Below, piece after piece: positions 25,931 through 35,694 of a stretch of 64,000 nt of DNA. The notes under the pieces were generated by a model, which had not been told where the DNA came from, ran no database searches, and saw only the letters and a program-made list of their open reading frames with translations. Numbering within the stretch: the first letter of the stretch is position 1; the number at the start of each line of letters is the position of its first letter. This DNA comes from JBEBVQ01 sp037190845 (GTDB lineage Bacteria > Bacteroidota > Bacteroidia > Chitinophagales > Chitinophagaceae), in assembly GCA_037190845.1 (NCBI GenBank), contig JBBCJI010000013.1, positions 106,597-170,596 of the forward strand. The letters run 5' to 3'. The translations under genes and the position numbers were made by a program.

Positions 25931-28900
25931 TTAACGCACCGATACACGCCGGGTCCATATGCCGTCATCAGACAGGACGGAAACGGTATATATTCCGGGC
26001 GCCAGTTGATGCACCGGTATGCTGATATGCATTTCATCTGTTACCTCCTGAACGGCAACGACCTGCATCCCTGTCATCGAAAAGATGCGTACCCCATGTA
26101 TCCTTTTCCTGCTGCCATTCTCAATCATGAGCAGATCACGGACGGGATTGGGATACAGTTTCAGCCCGGAGACGGCAGCAACATCACCGACAGCCGATAC
26201 ATCCGTAACAGACAGAACAGCCGAGCGACCGGTGCAACCATTTGCATCCGTCACTGCAACATGATACTCACCATTGGCAGTCATTGTATAGCTCTGGCTG
26301 TTGGCGCCGTTAACGGCCTGGCCGTCCCGGTACCACTGCCATGAAGCAAAGTTGCCGGTCTGTAATACATCGCCGTTCCGTGAAATAACGGGTACCGGCG
26401 CCGGATACACACTAACCGCTACAGGCAGTGAAGTTCCGGGGCAGGCGCCGCCGGTGACTACTACCCTATAAGAGCCGGTGGTGTCTGCGCTGTATGCGGA
26501 ACCGGTGGCGCCTGTGATTGCAGCACCATCACGCTGCCACTGGTAAGAGCGCCCTGTTGCTGTATCGGTGTAGAGCAGCACACTGTCTCCGGGGCAAAAA
26601 TCCACAGATCCGGAAGCGGTTATACCCGGCTGTGCCGTGGCAACAACCGCCAGCACCTGCGTATCTCCGGTACCACAGGAAAAATGAGCCACAACGGAAA
26701 TGTTCCCGCCCGTACTCCCCGCCGTCGCAGTAATGCTGTTCGTCGTGCTGCTACCGGTCCAGGATGGCGGCAATATCCAGGTATAGCCCGTTGCATTCGT
26801 AAATGACGGAACCGTATATACACCGGTAGTGCCGCCGCAAAGCGAAAGTGGTCCCGCAATGCTGTCCGGCTTCATGGTCATGCAATCCGTACCCGTAAAA
26901 AAGAAAAAGGAGGAAAGCCCTGTTTTACTCAATACTTTCGTAAGTGTATCCACATTACTTTGCGTACCTGCATACAGCCGCCACTGTGCCGTATCTTCCG
27001 CATGCGCAAGCCGCAGGCCGGCTTCATCTGCTACCGTTCCCAGCCAGGGCGCTTTATAATAAAAGGAAGCGTCATAGCTATAGCTACCTGCAGGCGCGTT
27101 GATACGGGTATAATAGTACATATGATTTCCTTTTCCGGCAGCGCCCGGGGATACTTCTCCTGTATATTGCCGCACCTGCACGGAGGCAGGGACGGAAGCC
27201 GACGCACTCCATGCAATCCGGGCCACAGTATCACCTGCGAAAGTGAACAGCTGTGTGGTACCCGCCGCAGGCGCCGCCGGTGTTGCCAGCGCCAGCGGCG
27301 GCACCGAAGACGGTGTAAATTCATAAGCACCCAGATCGGGCACGCCATCAGTTACCGTATCAGGCCTGGAATTACCATCTATATCGGCAGTATTACCCCG
27401 CAATTGTATGCCACGGCCATTCATTGCCCAGGCAGCCGTATCCGCCGGGTCAGGGCGCAGGTCATTTGTACTCATAAACGCAGGGCGGTAGGAAACGGAA
27501 TGCTGATCAAAACCGCTGGCGGCACGCCAGGAAGCTATATCACCGCCGAAGGCAGTGGTACCATACTGGGCCAGTACAGACCCGGTTGTGTACAGCAGGT
27601 TATAATCCACCATACTACCCGCAGCGGCAGCCTGGGAAATATTATTCAATAATAATGACACTCCACCGCCATTATGGGCAAAGACATTATTGAACACCTC
27701 ATTATCAGTACCACCTGTACCACTGCTATATTTAAAATCCAGGGCTGCTGCATTACCCACCGTAAGATTGGCGAGATTAACCGTATTGTTATATATTTTT
27801 GTGTGTGCAGCATCTACATCCCCGTTTATATTGAGACCGAAATACACGGTACTCGGATTGAGTGACGCTACCATATCCATATAAATAACATTATTGGCGA
27901 TAACCATTTCGTTCGTATCTGCTCCTGTAAAAGACAGTACGGACATTCCACGTGTCGTTGCGTTTATTTTATTATTTCTGATATTCCCCCCGATAGCATA
28001 TTGGCAAACCATTCCTTCAGAGGTATTTTCAAGAGTATTATTTTTGATATAAGCGCCGGCCACACGCCGTATAGTGAGCGACGTAGGAACATCCTTCACA
28101 ATATTACCGGCAAAGCAGAACCCTGTCGCTTCCGGAGAAGGACCGTTGTAATAGAATCCGTGTCTGCCGCCGTAGATGGTATTATTCCTGAAGGTATCAT
28201 TGCCCAGGCCTGATCCCGAAATATACAATGTAGCGAACAATGTAGTAGTACCAGCGGGTACGGGGGTTCCTAAAATACAGCTATCCACAACAAGCGTATT
28301 CATTCGGGCAGAACCCGGCCCTTCAACCAACAAAGCATAACACGAAGATGGTGTCCCCCCAACTGTATTAATAATGCTCAGGTTTTGTAACCTGACATAA
28401 GGGGTTTTGTTTATCATAAAGACAGTACCGTCGGCTGCATCAGTAATAGTAACCAGGTTCGGGTTCCCGCTTTCGGAACGGAAAGTGATCGTATTTATAT
28501 CGCTGACGCCCGCAACGTTATCCAGCGTCAGCCGTTCATTATAGGTTCCGTTCCTGATCGAAAAAACCACCGGTCCGCATACGCCGTATTTATTCAGATC
28601 CACTGCCGCTGCACCGGGAGTGGCATAATCCGCTCCGCTGCCACCGACCGTATATGCACCGTCCATGCCTGCTTTCAGAAGAACGGATATAGTATCGTTC
28701 ACAGCCACGGGATCTGCCGATCCGTTGGGCAGGGTTGTCCATGCCTTCACCACCCGTACCGGACGCCCGAAGCTTACGGATCCCAGCGTGACTTCCACCT
28801 CACTGGCGGCAGCGTTGACGGCCAGGTTGCTGACCGGTGTATTCCAGGTTACCGGTGTCTGCAGAATCCCATCAACGGACCAATGCACCTGTACGTTATT

Positions 28901-29704
28901 AATAACATTCCCTCCCTGGTTGATCAGCTTTACTTTTATATCATGACTGCCCGCACAGTATACCCTCTGCGGCGCGGTTACTGACGCCAGACCGGCATCA
29001 TTACCCGGGAGTGTCAGCACAGCCAAGTCTTTATCCCAGGTCAGGCTTATCTCATTGGCAGTGAGCGCCCGGTTATACATTCTGAATTCATCCATCACAC
29101 CGGCTATACCCGTACTGGTAGAAGCCCCGATTTTGAAAGGAGTAGTTCCGGTAATCGTAAGCGGGGAGGCGACCGTTACGGAAGCAACCGGCACACCGTT
29201 ATGATATCCCGTTACGGTTCCTGCAACTGCATCATATACATAATGCACGACAGAAGGCGAAGCCGCCGCACCGGGGATATCAATGGTCGCCGGCCCCCTG
29301 AATAATACATTTCCACCGTTGGTGTAGCATCTGAGTCCGCTGGAAGTCGCATCCCCGAACAAATATCTTGATGCAACGCTGCTCACATTCCCTACCCAAC
29401 AGGATAAGGTCCAGCTACCTGTAAGATTGGTATTCCAACCGGTATTAAAAAAGTTGGCTGTTGAAGTGCTTCCGGTACCCGTAAGCCCTGTTCCAAACTG
29501 CCCTGTACCGGAGATATTCAGGTTGCCGGTAATAGTACCACCAGTACCGGCCTGCGTAAGCGCAGGGGCATGATTGGCTATTACCCCGCCGGATATGGCA
29601 TCAAATTTATAATACATCAACTCAGGCAGCAGTGTCTGTGCATGAAGGGTATTTATAAACAGTACAAAAAGTGAAAAATGAAAAATGTAATTTATTTTTT
29701 TCAT
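25931..29704 (-). CDS. LamG / beta-helix / Ig multidomain secreted protein, T9SS type A
   Basis: A 1257-residue protein heading the minus-strand operon. Parts in order: signal peptide ending LHAQ; a LamG/concanavalin-type domain (about 25-240, closing with MDEFRMYNRALTANEI); a CARDB-like domain (about 245-350); a right-handed parallel beta-helix (about 360-790, with many N-rich rungs such as FRNNTIYGG and KNNTLENTSEG); a beta domain; Ig-like units (about 960-1150); and a type A sorting domain from about residue 1185 (GLKLYPNPVRD). Beta-helix plus LamG suggests carbohydrate or surface binding, but no catalytic residues can be assigned. It is divergent from the kinase gene at 29869 across 164 bases. 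Confidence 0.85.
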   Translation of the reverse strand: MKKINYIFHFSLFVLFINTLHAQTLLPELMYYKFDAISGGVIANHAPALTQAGTGGTITGNLNISGTGQFGTGLTGTGSTSTANFFNTGWNTNLTGSWTLSCWVGNVSSVASRYLFGDATSSGLRCYTNGGNVLFRGPATIDIPGAAASPSVVHYVYDAVAGTVTGYHNGVPVASVTVASPLTITGTTPFKIGASTSTGIAGVMDEFRMYNRALTANEISLTWDKDLAVLTLPGNDAGLASVTAPQRVYCAGSHDIKVKLINQGGNVINNVQVHWSVDGILQTPVTWNTPVSNLAVNAAASEVEVTLGSVSFGRPVRVVKAWTTLPNGSADPVAVNDTISVLLKAGMDGAYTVGGSGADYATPGAAAVDLNKYGVCGPVVFSIRNGTYNERLTLDNVAGVSDINTITFRSESGNPNLVTITDAADGTVFMINKTPYVRLQNLSIINTVGGTPSSCYALLVEGPGSARMNTLVVDSCILGTPVPAGTTTLFATLYISGSGLGNDTFRNNTIYGGRHGFYYNGPSPEATGFCFAGNIVKDVPTSLTIRRVAGAYIKNNTLENTSEGMVCQYAIGGNIRNNKINATTRGMSVLSFTGADTNEMVIANNVIYMDMVASLNPSTVYFGLNINGDVDAAHTKIYNNTVNLANLTVGNAAALDFKYSSGTGGTDNEVFNNVFAHNGGGVSLLLNNISQAAAAGSMVDYNLLYTTGSVLAQYGTTAFGGDIASWRAASGFDQHSVSYRPAFMSTNDLRPDPADTAAWAMNGRGIQLRGNTADIDGNSRPDTVTDGVPDLGAYEFTPSSVPPLALATPAAPAAGTTQLFTFAGDTVARIAWSASASVPASVQVRQYTGEVSPGAAGKGNHMYYYTRINAPAGSYSYDASFYYKAPWLGTVADEAGLRLAHAEDTAQWRLYAGTQSNVDTLTKVLSKTGLSSFFFFTGTDCMTMKPDSIAGPLSLCGGTTGVYTVPSFTNATGYTWILPPSWTGSSTTNSITATAGSTGGNISVVAHFSCGTGDTQVLAVVATAQPGITASGSVDFCPGDSVLLYTDTATGRSYQWQRDGAAITGATGSAYSADTTGSYRVVVTGGACPGTSLPVAVSVYPAPVPVISRNGDVLQTGNFASWQWYRDGQAVNGANSQSYTMTANGEYHVAVTDANGCTGRSAVLSVTDVSAVGDVAAVSGLKLYPNPVRDLLMIENGSRKRIHGVRIFSMTGMQVVAVQEVTDEMHISIPVHQLAPGIYTVSVLSDDGIWTRRVSVR

Positions 29705-29868
29705 AACGGTACCGGATTAAATTAACGGATCAAAAATCAAAATTAGACCGGCTTATATATCCTGCAAAGATGCACAATCATATATAGTTATTATAGACAT
29801 TCAAAAACTGCCCCTGCTTGAATAATTTGCAAGCACATTCGTAACTTTAATAATCAGGTCATTTATCT

Positions 29869-31872
29869 ATGAATTTTCCTGTACGCATCCCGGGATGGCG
29901 CTGTTTATGGTGTTTGTACCTGGCGTTCATGCCGGCACTATCGGTATGTACTGCCCAGCGCATAAAGCAGCAGGAGCAGCCAATGTATCATTTTCAATGG
30001 GCGTTCGGGCAGCAACCGGATACACTGGAGATCCGCAGGATGATCGTTCGGGGCAAAAGACTGATAGAGCAATCGCCGGATAGCGCCGGTCGGTTATATT
30101 ATACCGCATGGCAACAAAGCCAGCAGGCCGGGTATAATTTTGGTCTGGCACATAGTCTTTTGGGATTAGGGATAATTGAAAGCAGGCAAGGCAGTTTAAA
30201 AAAAGCTATCTCACTATTATACCAGGCAATTCCTTACAGCGAACAGGCAGCACCTACAGCCACCCCTTCAATTTATAATATTATTGGCAACATATACTCA
30301 CAGTCAGGAAGGCAAGATCTGGGTGCGCTGCATTATTACAAAGCATTGGATGCTACAAAGAATAATAACGGAAAACAGCTTGTAGTGATATACAGCAACC
30401 TGGCCAATTTATATGCAGAACTTGATCAGGACAGTGAAATGCCGATGTATTACATAAAACGGATACAAAAAGCATTAAGCAACCAGCTACACGATTCAAG
30501 TCTCGCGGTAATATATTATTACAATATGGGCAACTTATTCTTTAACCGGGAAAACTGGGCGGAAGCTTATAACTATTATGACACGGCTTATAAATTTGTT
30601 ATCAGCAATGCTCATTCCAGAGACCCTGTCTACAACCTGGGTACAACTATTCTGGATTTACTCGGACACACAAGTATCAAAAAAGGAAATCCGGAAACAG
30701 GTGTACCTTATTTACAAACTGCATTAGCGCTTGCAAATAAACTCAAGGACAACTTTTATAGTGGTAAAACATACCAATTGCTGGGAGAAGCTTATTACCA
30801 GATGGGAAAATACAGCCTGGCAGAAAAGACATTAGATACCGGGTTGGGAATTATAAAAGCTGCAGCGCTTCCGGAGTATGCTGAAATTGACTTTCACCGG
30901 GTCCTTTCAAGTACTTACGCTGCAACAGGAAAATACCAGAAAGCTTATGAACATTACCGGATATACACACATATTCAAGACAGTGTAAACAAGAAAGACA
31001 AGTTAAATATCATTAACCAATACAAAACCCGGAAACAGATCGCGGCAAAAGACCGGGAGATAGACCGGAAACAGATCGAGCTCCTGAAAAAGGATAACCA
31101 GCTTAAGGTAAAAGACCTTTGGATCGGCGCTGTTTCTGCAGGGGCGCTGTTGTTGGGGGGACTGCTCCTTAGTCTTTACAGACACAGCAAGAACAAAGAA
31201 CGAATGCTGCTACAGGAACAGGAAATAGGACGACTGCATGCCATCGTACAAGGGGAAGAAAAAGAACGCTCACGCCTGGGACGTGAGCTTCATGACGGCA
31301 TCGGCGGTATGCTGGCTTCCGTACGACTGAATCTGGGAGTCGTTAAACAGGAATACCATACTACAGACCCGGTACAAAAACTGGAACACATCATGGACAT
31401 GCTCCGGGATATGGCAACCGAAATACGTAAAACGGCCCACAATCTCATGCCGGACGTACTGACCAGGCACAGCCTTGGGAAAGCGCTGACAATGTACTGC
31501 GAAGATATTAACCAGAGTGGGATCCTGAATATAGAACTGCAGTTGCAGGGAAATCCTGAACCACTTGATAAAGGCACCGAACTCATGCTGTATCGCATCA
31601 TTCAGGAGCTGATCCAGAACATTATCAAACATGCCCAGGCCACCCAGACATTCGTACACATATGGCAACATGACAAAAAACTGAGCATTACTGTAGAAGA
31701 CAACGGTGAAGGATTTGATGCCGCCACAGATAGTAACGGCTATGGAATGCAGAATCTGGATTTCCGTATCCGTGCCTTGCAGGGAACGGTGAGTTTTGTA
31801 TCCGCAAGAGGAAAAGGGACCACGGTATATATTGATTTTGAACTGGAAAAACTCCGCAATATACACTTGTAA
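29869..31872 (+). CDS. TPR sensor histidine kinase (HisKA_3 type), paralogue
   Basis: A 667-residue membrane kinase with the same layout as the one at 13949: signal or anchor segment to about residue 29, TPR-rich sensor (about 55-375), coiled coil, one membrane helix (418-437), phospho-acceptor H475 in GRELHDGIGGML, N584 in IQNIIKHA, and DNGEGFD at 611-617. The regulator gene starts 20 bases downstream. It is divergent from the LamG/beta-helix operon, so the 164-base spacer (29705-29868) should contain both promoters; I see no convincing -33/-7 pair in it. Confidence 0.9.
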   Translation: MNFPVRIPGWRCLWCLYLAFMPALSVCTAQRIKQQEQPMYHFQWAFGQQPDTLEIRRMIVRGKRLIEQSPDSAGRLYYTAWQQSQQAGYNFGLAHSLLGLGIIESRQGSLKKAISLLYQAIPYSEQAAPTATPSIYNIIGNIYSQSGRQDLGALHYYKALDATKNNNGKQLVVIYSNLANLYAELDQDSEMPMYYIKRIQKALSNQLHDSSLAVIYYYNMGNLFFNRENWAEAYNYYDTAYKFVISNAHSRDPVYNLGTTILDLLGHTSIKKGNPETGVPYLQTALALANKLKDNFYSGKTYQLLGEAYYQMGKYSLAEKTLDTGLGIIKAAALPEYAEIDFHRVLSSTYAATGKYQKAYEHYRIYTHIQDSVNKKDKLNIINQYKTRKQIAAKDREIDRKQIELLKKDNQLKVKDLWIGAVSAGALLLGGLLLSLYRHSKNKERMLLQEQEIGRLHAIVQGEEKERSRLGRELHDGIGGMLASVRLNLGVVKQEYHTTDPVQKLEHIMDMLRDMATEIRKTAHNLMPDVLTRHSLGKALTMYCEDINQSGILNIELQLQGNPEPLDKGTELMLYRIIQELIQNIIKHAQATQTFVHIWQHDKKLSITVEDNGEGFDAATDSNGYGMQNLDFRIRALQGTVSFVSARGKGTTVYIDFELEKLRNIHL

Positions 31873-31879
31873 GTTTTTG

Positions 31880-31887
31880 TAACTTTG
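31880..31887 (+). promoter_or_regulatory. Possible internal -7 box (TAACTTTG)
   Basis: An exact TAnnTTTG match six bases before the regulator start codon, in the kinase/regulator gap. The leader would be almost absent, so it may be chance. Confidence 0.2.
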
Positions 31888-31892
31888 CATAT

Positions 31893-32531
31893 ATGCCCAT
31901 CAGGATATCCATAGCAGACGATCATCCCATGATGATACAGGGCCTGAACCATGTACTACAACGATACAAACACATAATACTGGCCGGCACCTACCTCAAC
32001 GGGGCAGAACTAATGGAAGGACTGCAGCAGCATATACCGGATGTATTGCTGCTGGATATACAACTACCCGGACAGACAGGTGACGAACTGGCTCCGCTTA
32101 TTCTGAAAAAATACCCTGATTTAAAAATACTCACTGTTACCAATTTTGACAGCACATTACATGCCAGCAGCATGCTCAGACAGGGGGTACACGGTTATCT
32201 GCTGAAAACGGCAGACGAAGACACGCTGATACACGCCATAGAAACCGTATACAAAGGAGGCTTGTTTCTGGAAAAACAAATGAGAATCCGACTGGACGAA
32301 ATCGAATCAAAAATAGAAAAGGCCGTATCTGCCAAAGTATCCCTGACTCCCCGGGAAAAAGAAACACTGCATTTGATCGTAAACGGTGATACCAATCAAC
32401 AAATCGCCGAAAAATTGTTCCTGAGTGTCGGAACCATAGAAAACTACCGCAACAGAATTCTGATGAAGCTGGAGGTTAAGAACACCGCACAACTTGTCAG
32501 AAAGGCACTGAGCCTGGGTCTTGTAGACTAA
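31893..32531 (+). CDS. NarL/LuxR-family response regulator, paralogue
   Basis: A 212-residue regulator with receiver residues D9-D10, D55 in LLLDIQLPG, T83 and K105, and a LuxR HTH at about 148-212 (SLTPREKETLHLI, GTIENYRNRIL). It is the likely partner of the kinase just upstream and is closely related to the regulator at 15912, so the two kinase/regulator pairs probably arose by duplication of the pair as a unit. The recognition helix differs (SVGTIENYRNRI against SFSTVEHYRNNI), so the DNA targets may have diverged. Confidence 0.92.
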   Translation: MPIRISIADDHPMMIQGLNHVLQRYKHIILAGTYLNGAELMEGLQQHIPDVLLLDIQLPGQTGDELAPLILKKYPDLKILTVTNFDSTLHASSMLRQGVHGYLLKTADEDTLIHAIETVYKGGLFLEKQMRIRLDEIESKIEKAVSAKVSLTPREKETLHLIVNGDTNQQIAEKLFLSVGTIENYRNRILMKLEVKNTAQLVRKALSLGLVD

Positions 32532-32563
32532 CTCTTCTATGGATGAGACTCCGGGAATTCTGT

Positions 32564-33085
32564 CTACCAGTCGTCTTTACCGGCTGTACCCTGTTTTGCA
32601 GCAGCCTCGATGGATTGAATGATCGCTATAAATGCCTTATCTACATCATTCAATATCTTTTTCTTGGCGCCCGGCGTTACGGTCAGGCCGGAATAATCCC
32701 CCAAACGCTTCGGTATTCCCTGTAGATTATGGAATATAAAGTCATTCGCCGTAAGCCGGTAGCGCCCGTCTTTTATGTCAATGTTCATCTTGAATCCCAC
32801 AGTACTGCCATAGGAAACAACAAAAGCCGGTGCAGTGCTGATATTATCCTTCTCGTCTGAAAAATAGTTGGTAGTTGCCTGTGTTTTTATGTTTTTTATC
32901 ACCCAGGATTTAATAGCGGTAAATATTTCCTCCTGGCTTTTACCCGGAACGCCGTATATACGCTCAAATTGATAAGGTCCCTTCTTCTCCGTCTGGGTTA
33001 AAATGGTTGATTCCTGTCCATGTATATTTTGCACGGCGCATACCATGAAAAATATCATTACAAATAACGACCTGGTCATTTTCAT
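32564..33085 (-). CDS. DUF4468-like secreted protein
   Basis: A 173-residue protein with a signal peptide (MKMTRSLFVMIFFMVCAV, cleavage near IHGQ). The mature part has YQFERIYGVPGKSQEEIFTA, KSWVIKNI and a following beta-rich segment, consistent with the TBP-like fold of DUF4468 proteins, which are widespread in Bacteroidota and have no known role. The ATG at 33085 is chosen because it begins the signal peptide; the frame is open to 33127. It is convergent with the response regulator, 32 bases away. Confidence 0.65.
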   Translation of the reverse strand: MKMTRSLFVMIFFMVCAVQNIHGQESTILTQTEKKGPYQFERIYGVPGKSQEEIFTAIKSWVIKNIKTQATTNYFSDEKDNISTAPAFVVSYGSTVGFKMNIDIKDGRYRLTANDFIFHNLQGIPKRLGDYSGLTVTPGAKKKILNDVDKAFIAIIQSIEAAAKQGTAGKDDW

Positions 33086-33227
33086 AACATTTTGTTTAGA
33101 AGCACTAAAGATAGTCATACCAATCAAAAAATTAAAACAGCTTTTTTATGGCTGCTTTATCAAATATGTCAAAAAATTTCCAAAGACACATTGTCTTTTC
33201 TATTTTCGTACACACAAAGCCCGGTAT

Positions 33228-34046
33228 ATGCACATACGATCGTTATTTTTCGCTGCATGCCTTTGTATGGCATTCATTGCCTGCAATGCTCCTGATCAGT
33301 TCAAATCCCGTGGCCCCATTGTGCTGGGAGACTCTTCCATGATCGTAACGGAAACCGACCCGCAATATCTCGGCGATATGGTGGCCGACCTGCAGCCCGT
33401 AGCACCGCAACCGGTCCTGCCCCCCCAACCGCCGGATACAGCCAGGCAAGCAGATACAACCAGACAGACAACAGCGCTGCCTCCTGCGACACAGGAAGAT
33501 GGGTTGAAAGTGGATTTCGGAGAAATACACGTCCTTATCCCGGATATTGAAACTACCAGCTTTTCCGGCAGTATCAGCAATTCAAAAAGCGCCGCCTATA
33601 TGCTCACAGGTGGTAAGATTGCCGGCAACCGGCTCCGGTTCACAGGGTCCGGTACAGTAACGCGCGTTACCCAACGATATGAAACTGTGCTGGCCATAAC
33701 AGGAAAATCTGAAAAGCTCGTTCTTGAATCACTCTCTTATACTTCAGGCTGGCAAACACTTAAGGGAAATAAAGACGCGTACATCATTTCCGGGCTGGAA
33801 GACGCGAAGCTGCAATATGTCAAAGCTACACAAAGCACGATCCGGAATGCGGTGACTAAAACCACACGGGCCAACAAAATGAGCCGGCAGGAACAACAGG
33901 AATATCTGAACGCGGTAAAAAAAGTCCGGGCAGCCAACCAGAAGCCAATGACCGTGGTGTTGCGTTATGTGATCTGGCAGATCAGCGGCAAAGACAGCAA
34001 GGGGCGTGATTTCAACAAGGAGTTGCGTATGGACATGCCGGGATGA
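33228..34046 (+). CDS. Lipoprotein of unknown function
   Basis: A 272-residue protein whose N terminus MHIRSLFFAACLCMAFIAC ends in a lipobox, so it should be lipid-anchored. Residues about 45-80 are rich in P, Q and T and probably a flexible linker; the remainder (from about KVDFGEIHVLIPDIETTSF) has no family I recognise. The frame is open upstream to 3003 bases into the window region before the divergent DUF4468 gene, but the signal peptide fixes the start at 33228. The TGA stop forms the first bases of a heptad-repeat hairpin. Confidence 0.7.
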   Translation: MHIRSLFFAACLCMAFIACNAPDQFKSRGPIVLGDSSMIVTETDPQYLGDMVADLQPVAPQPVLPPQPPDTARQADTTRQTTALPPATQEDGLKVDFGEIHVLIPDIETTSFSGSISNSKSAAYMLTGGKIAGNRLRFTGSGTVTRVTQRYETVLAITGKSEKLVLESLSYTSGWQTLKGNKDAYIISGLEDAKLQYVKATQSTIRNAVTKTTRANKMSRQEQQEYLNAVKKVRAANQKPMTVVLRYVIWQISGKDSKGRDFNKELRMDMPG

Positions 34047-34117
34047 GTTATGAACTATGAATGATGAGTTATGAATGATGAATTGCCTCCATTCATAATT
34101 CATAGTTCATAGTTCAG
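34043..34117. terminator. Heptad-repeat hairpin between convergent genes
   Basis: Tandem 7-base units (GAGTTAT, GAACTAT, GAATGAT) on the left face their reverse complements (ATTCATA, GTTCATA) on the right; 34049-34067 pairs with 34093-34111 with one mismatch. It overlaps the stop codons of both the lipoprotein gene and the RidA gene. Likely a bidirectional terminator. Confidence 0.65.
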
Positions 34118-34523
34118 CAATACACTTCAGCTCGATAGCGATGGCAGAAGGCAGGGAATTGACGCTTACCGTAGTGCGGCAGGGCTGATTATCTTTGAAA
34201 TACTCCGCATAGATCCGGTTGTAGATGTGGAAATCCCGTTTCATATCCACGAGGAAAACAGTGACATCCACCAGCTTATCCCAACTGCTGCCACTGGCTT
34301 CCAGAACGATACGCACATTATCAAACACGCTGCGGCATTGCGCTTCAAAATCGAAACTCAGGAATTGCCCGTGCTTGTCGAGCTTCAGTCCTGGTATCTC
34401 ATCAGTTTCTGGGTTGCGGGGACCGATACCCGAAAGGAACAACAGGTTGCCCGCCTTCCGCGCATGCGGGTATAACCCCATCGGCTTGGGGGCTTTGTCG
34501 GTAGAGATGATAGAGGAGGTCAT
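34107..34523 (-). CDS. RidA/YjgF-family protein, aminomuconate-deaminase-like
   Basis: A 138-residue RidA-fold protein with the family Arg (R116 in PCRTTVSV) and Glu (E131 in IAIELKCIA) that line the imine-hydrolysing pocket. It is longer than RidA itself because of a segment near residues 40-62 (IPGLKLDKHGQFLSFDFEAQ), as in the 2-aminomuconate deaminase branch. RidA proteins hydrolyse enamine/imine intermediates. There is no kynurenine or muconate pathway gene nearby, so the substrate is open. The last codons, GAA CTA TGA, lie inside the heptad hairpin. Confidence 0.8.
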   Translation of the reverse strand: MTSSIISTDKAPKPMGLYPHARKAGNLLFLSGIGPRNPETDEIPGLKLDKHGQFLSFDFEAQCRSVFDNVRIVLEASGSSWDKLVDVTVFLVDMKRDFHIYNRIYAEYFKDNQPCRTTVSVNSLPSAIAIELKCIAEL

Positions 34524-34535
34524 GGTGTATGTTTT

Positions 34536-34633
34536 AATTTGAAAATTTGAGAATTTGAAAATGAGATAATGAAGGCAATACTGACAATAACATGGGCATT
34601 TTCAAATTAGCACATTTTCAAATTCTCAAATTA
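34536..34633. repeat. Octad-type inverted repeat between hddA-like gene and RidA gene
   Basis: Left arm 34536-34565 is made of TTTGAAAA, TTTGAGAA, TTTGAAAA; right arm 34597-34633 is ATTTTCAA, ATTAGCAC, ATTTTCAA, ATTCTCAA. It is the clearest of three related elements (others at 19728 and 53194). Confidence 0.75.
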
Positions 34634-34642
34634 ATATGATTG

Positions 34643-35665
34643 TTAAATGCTCCACGTAACCAATCCGTTTTTTACAAACTGGAAGGCCCGGAAATGACCT
34701 CCGAACGTCTTCAATACTTCCCTTACTTTATAATGTGTATTGACAGGGCAGTAAAACATCATGAAACCGCCGCCGCCGGCGCCGGTGATCTTACCGCCGG
34801 TAGCTCCTGCCTTCAGCGCGGCTTCATATATCTCATCAAGCTGACTGTTGGATATACCGCTGGCCATCTGCTTTTTATACCGGAAACCATAATCGAGAAT
34901 ATGGCCAATCTCGTGAATAGCCCCCTTTAATAATGCCTCTTTCATCATCCGCGCCTGCTCTTTGAGCTGGTGCATCGCTTCAATAGACTGCTGGTTTTTA
35001 TTTTTTACATTTTCACTTTGCACTTCTATAATGGCAGAAGACAAACGGCTGGTCGCAGTAAAATACAGCAGCATATTGTTCTCCAGTTCATAGAGGTATT
35101 GCGGCCTGATACGAAGTGGGTTTACGATCACCTGATCATTTTTATAAAACTCCATAAAATTCACACCGCCGAATGTTGCTGCATATTGATCCTGCTTGCC
35201 ACCTGCCATTTTCAGATCTTCCCGTTCGATTTCGTAAGCCAGATGGGCAATATCATATTCGCCCAACGGCAGACGGAGCCACTCTACGAAGGCTCCAAGA
35301 ATAGCAACGGTAAGCGTAGACGAAGTACCGAGTCCGCTACCCGCCGGAGCGTCCACAAAAGTGGTAAGCCTGAATCCGGACGGTACTGTACCAAAATCCC
35401 GTACCACCCGATTATAAACGCCTTTGGCAAGATCCAGCTTACCATCTACCTGCAGGGTATCCGTTTTTTCAAATTCCAGATACTCTTTACGATCTACTGC
35501 TTCCAATATGATTGTTTCTTCAGAAAGCGGCTCAACGGTGGCATAAGCATACAGGGAAATGGTGGCATTCAGAATGGCGCCGCCATACAGATCACAATAA
35601 GGGCTGACATCCGTACCGCCGCCGGCCAGGCCTATACGCAAAGGCGCTTTACTGCGATGTATCAT
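34643..35665 (-). CDS. GHMP kinase, HddA-like heptose kinase
   Basis: A 340-residue GHMP-fold sugar kinase. The N terminus APLRIGLAGGGTDVSPYCD is the signature of the group containing D-glycero-alpha-D-manno-heptose-7-phosphate kinase (HddA) and similar sugar kinases; the ATP-binding loop is APAGSGLGTSSTLTVA and the C-terminal motif is KITGAGGGGFMMFY. HddA makes the 1,7-bisphosphate precursor of GDP-heptose for cell-surface glycans. The isomerase, phosphatase and nucleotidyl-transferase genes of that pathway are not adjacent, so the sugar is uncertain. It lies 29 bases after the VanZ-like gene on the same strand. Confidence 0.8.
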   Translation of the reverse strand: MIHRSKAPLRIGLAGGGTDVSPYCDLYGGAILNATISLYAYATVEPLSEETIILEAVDRKEYLEFEKTDTLQVDGKLDLAKGVYNRVVRDFGTVPSGFRLTTFVDAPAGSGLGTSSTLTVAILGAFVEWLRLPLGEYDIAHLAYEIEREDLKMAGGKQDQYAATFGGVNFMEFYKNDQVIVNPLRIRPQYLYELENNMLLYFTATSRLSSAIIEVQSENVKNKNQQSIEAMHQLKEQARMMKEALLKGAIHEIGHILDYGFRYKKQMASGISNSQLDEIYEAALKAGATGGKITGAGGGGFMMFYCPVNTHYKVREVLKTFGGHFRAFQFVKNGLVTWSI

Positions 35666-35694
35666 TAGCTAAGTAATTGAATAACGTTAATGTA

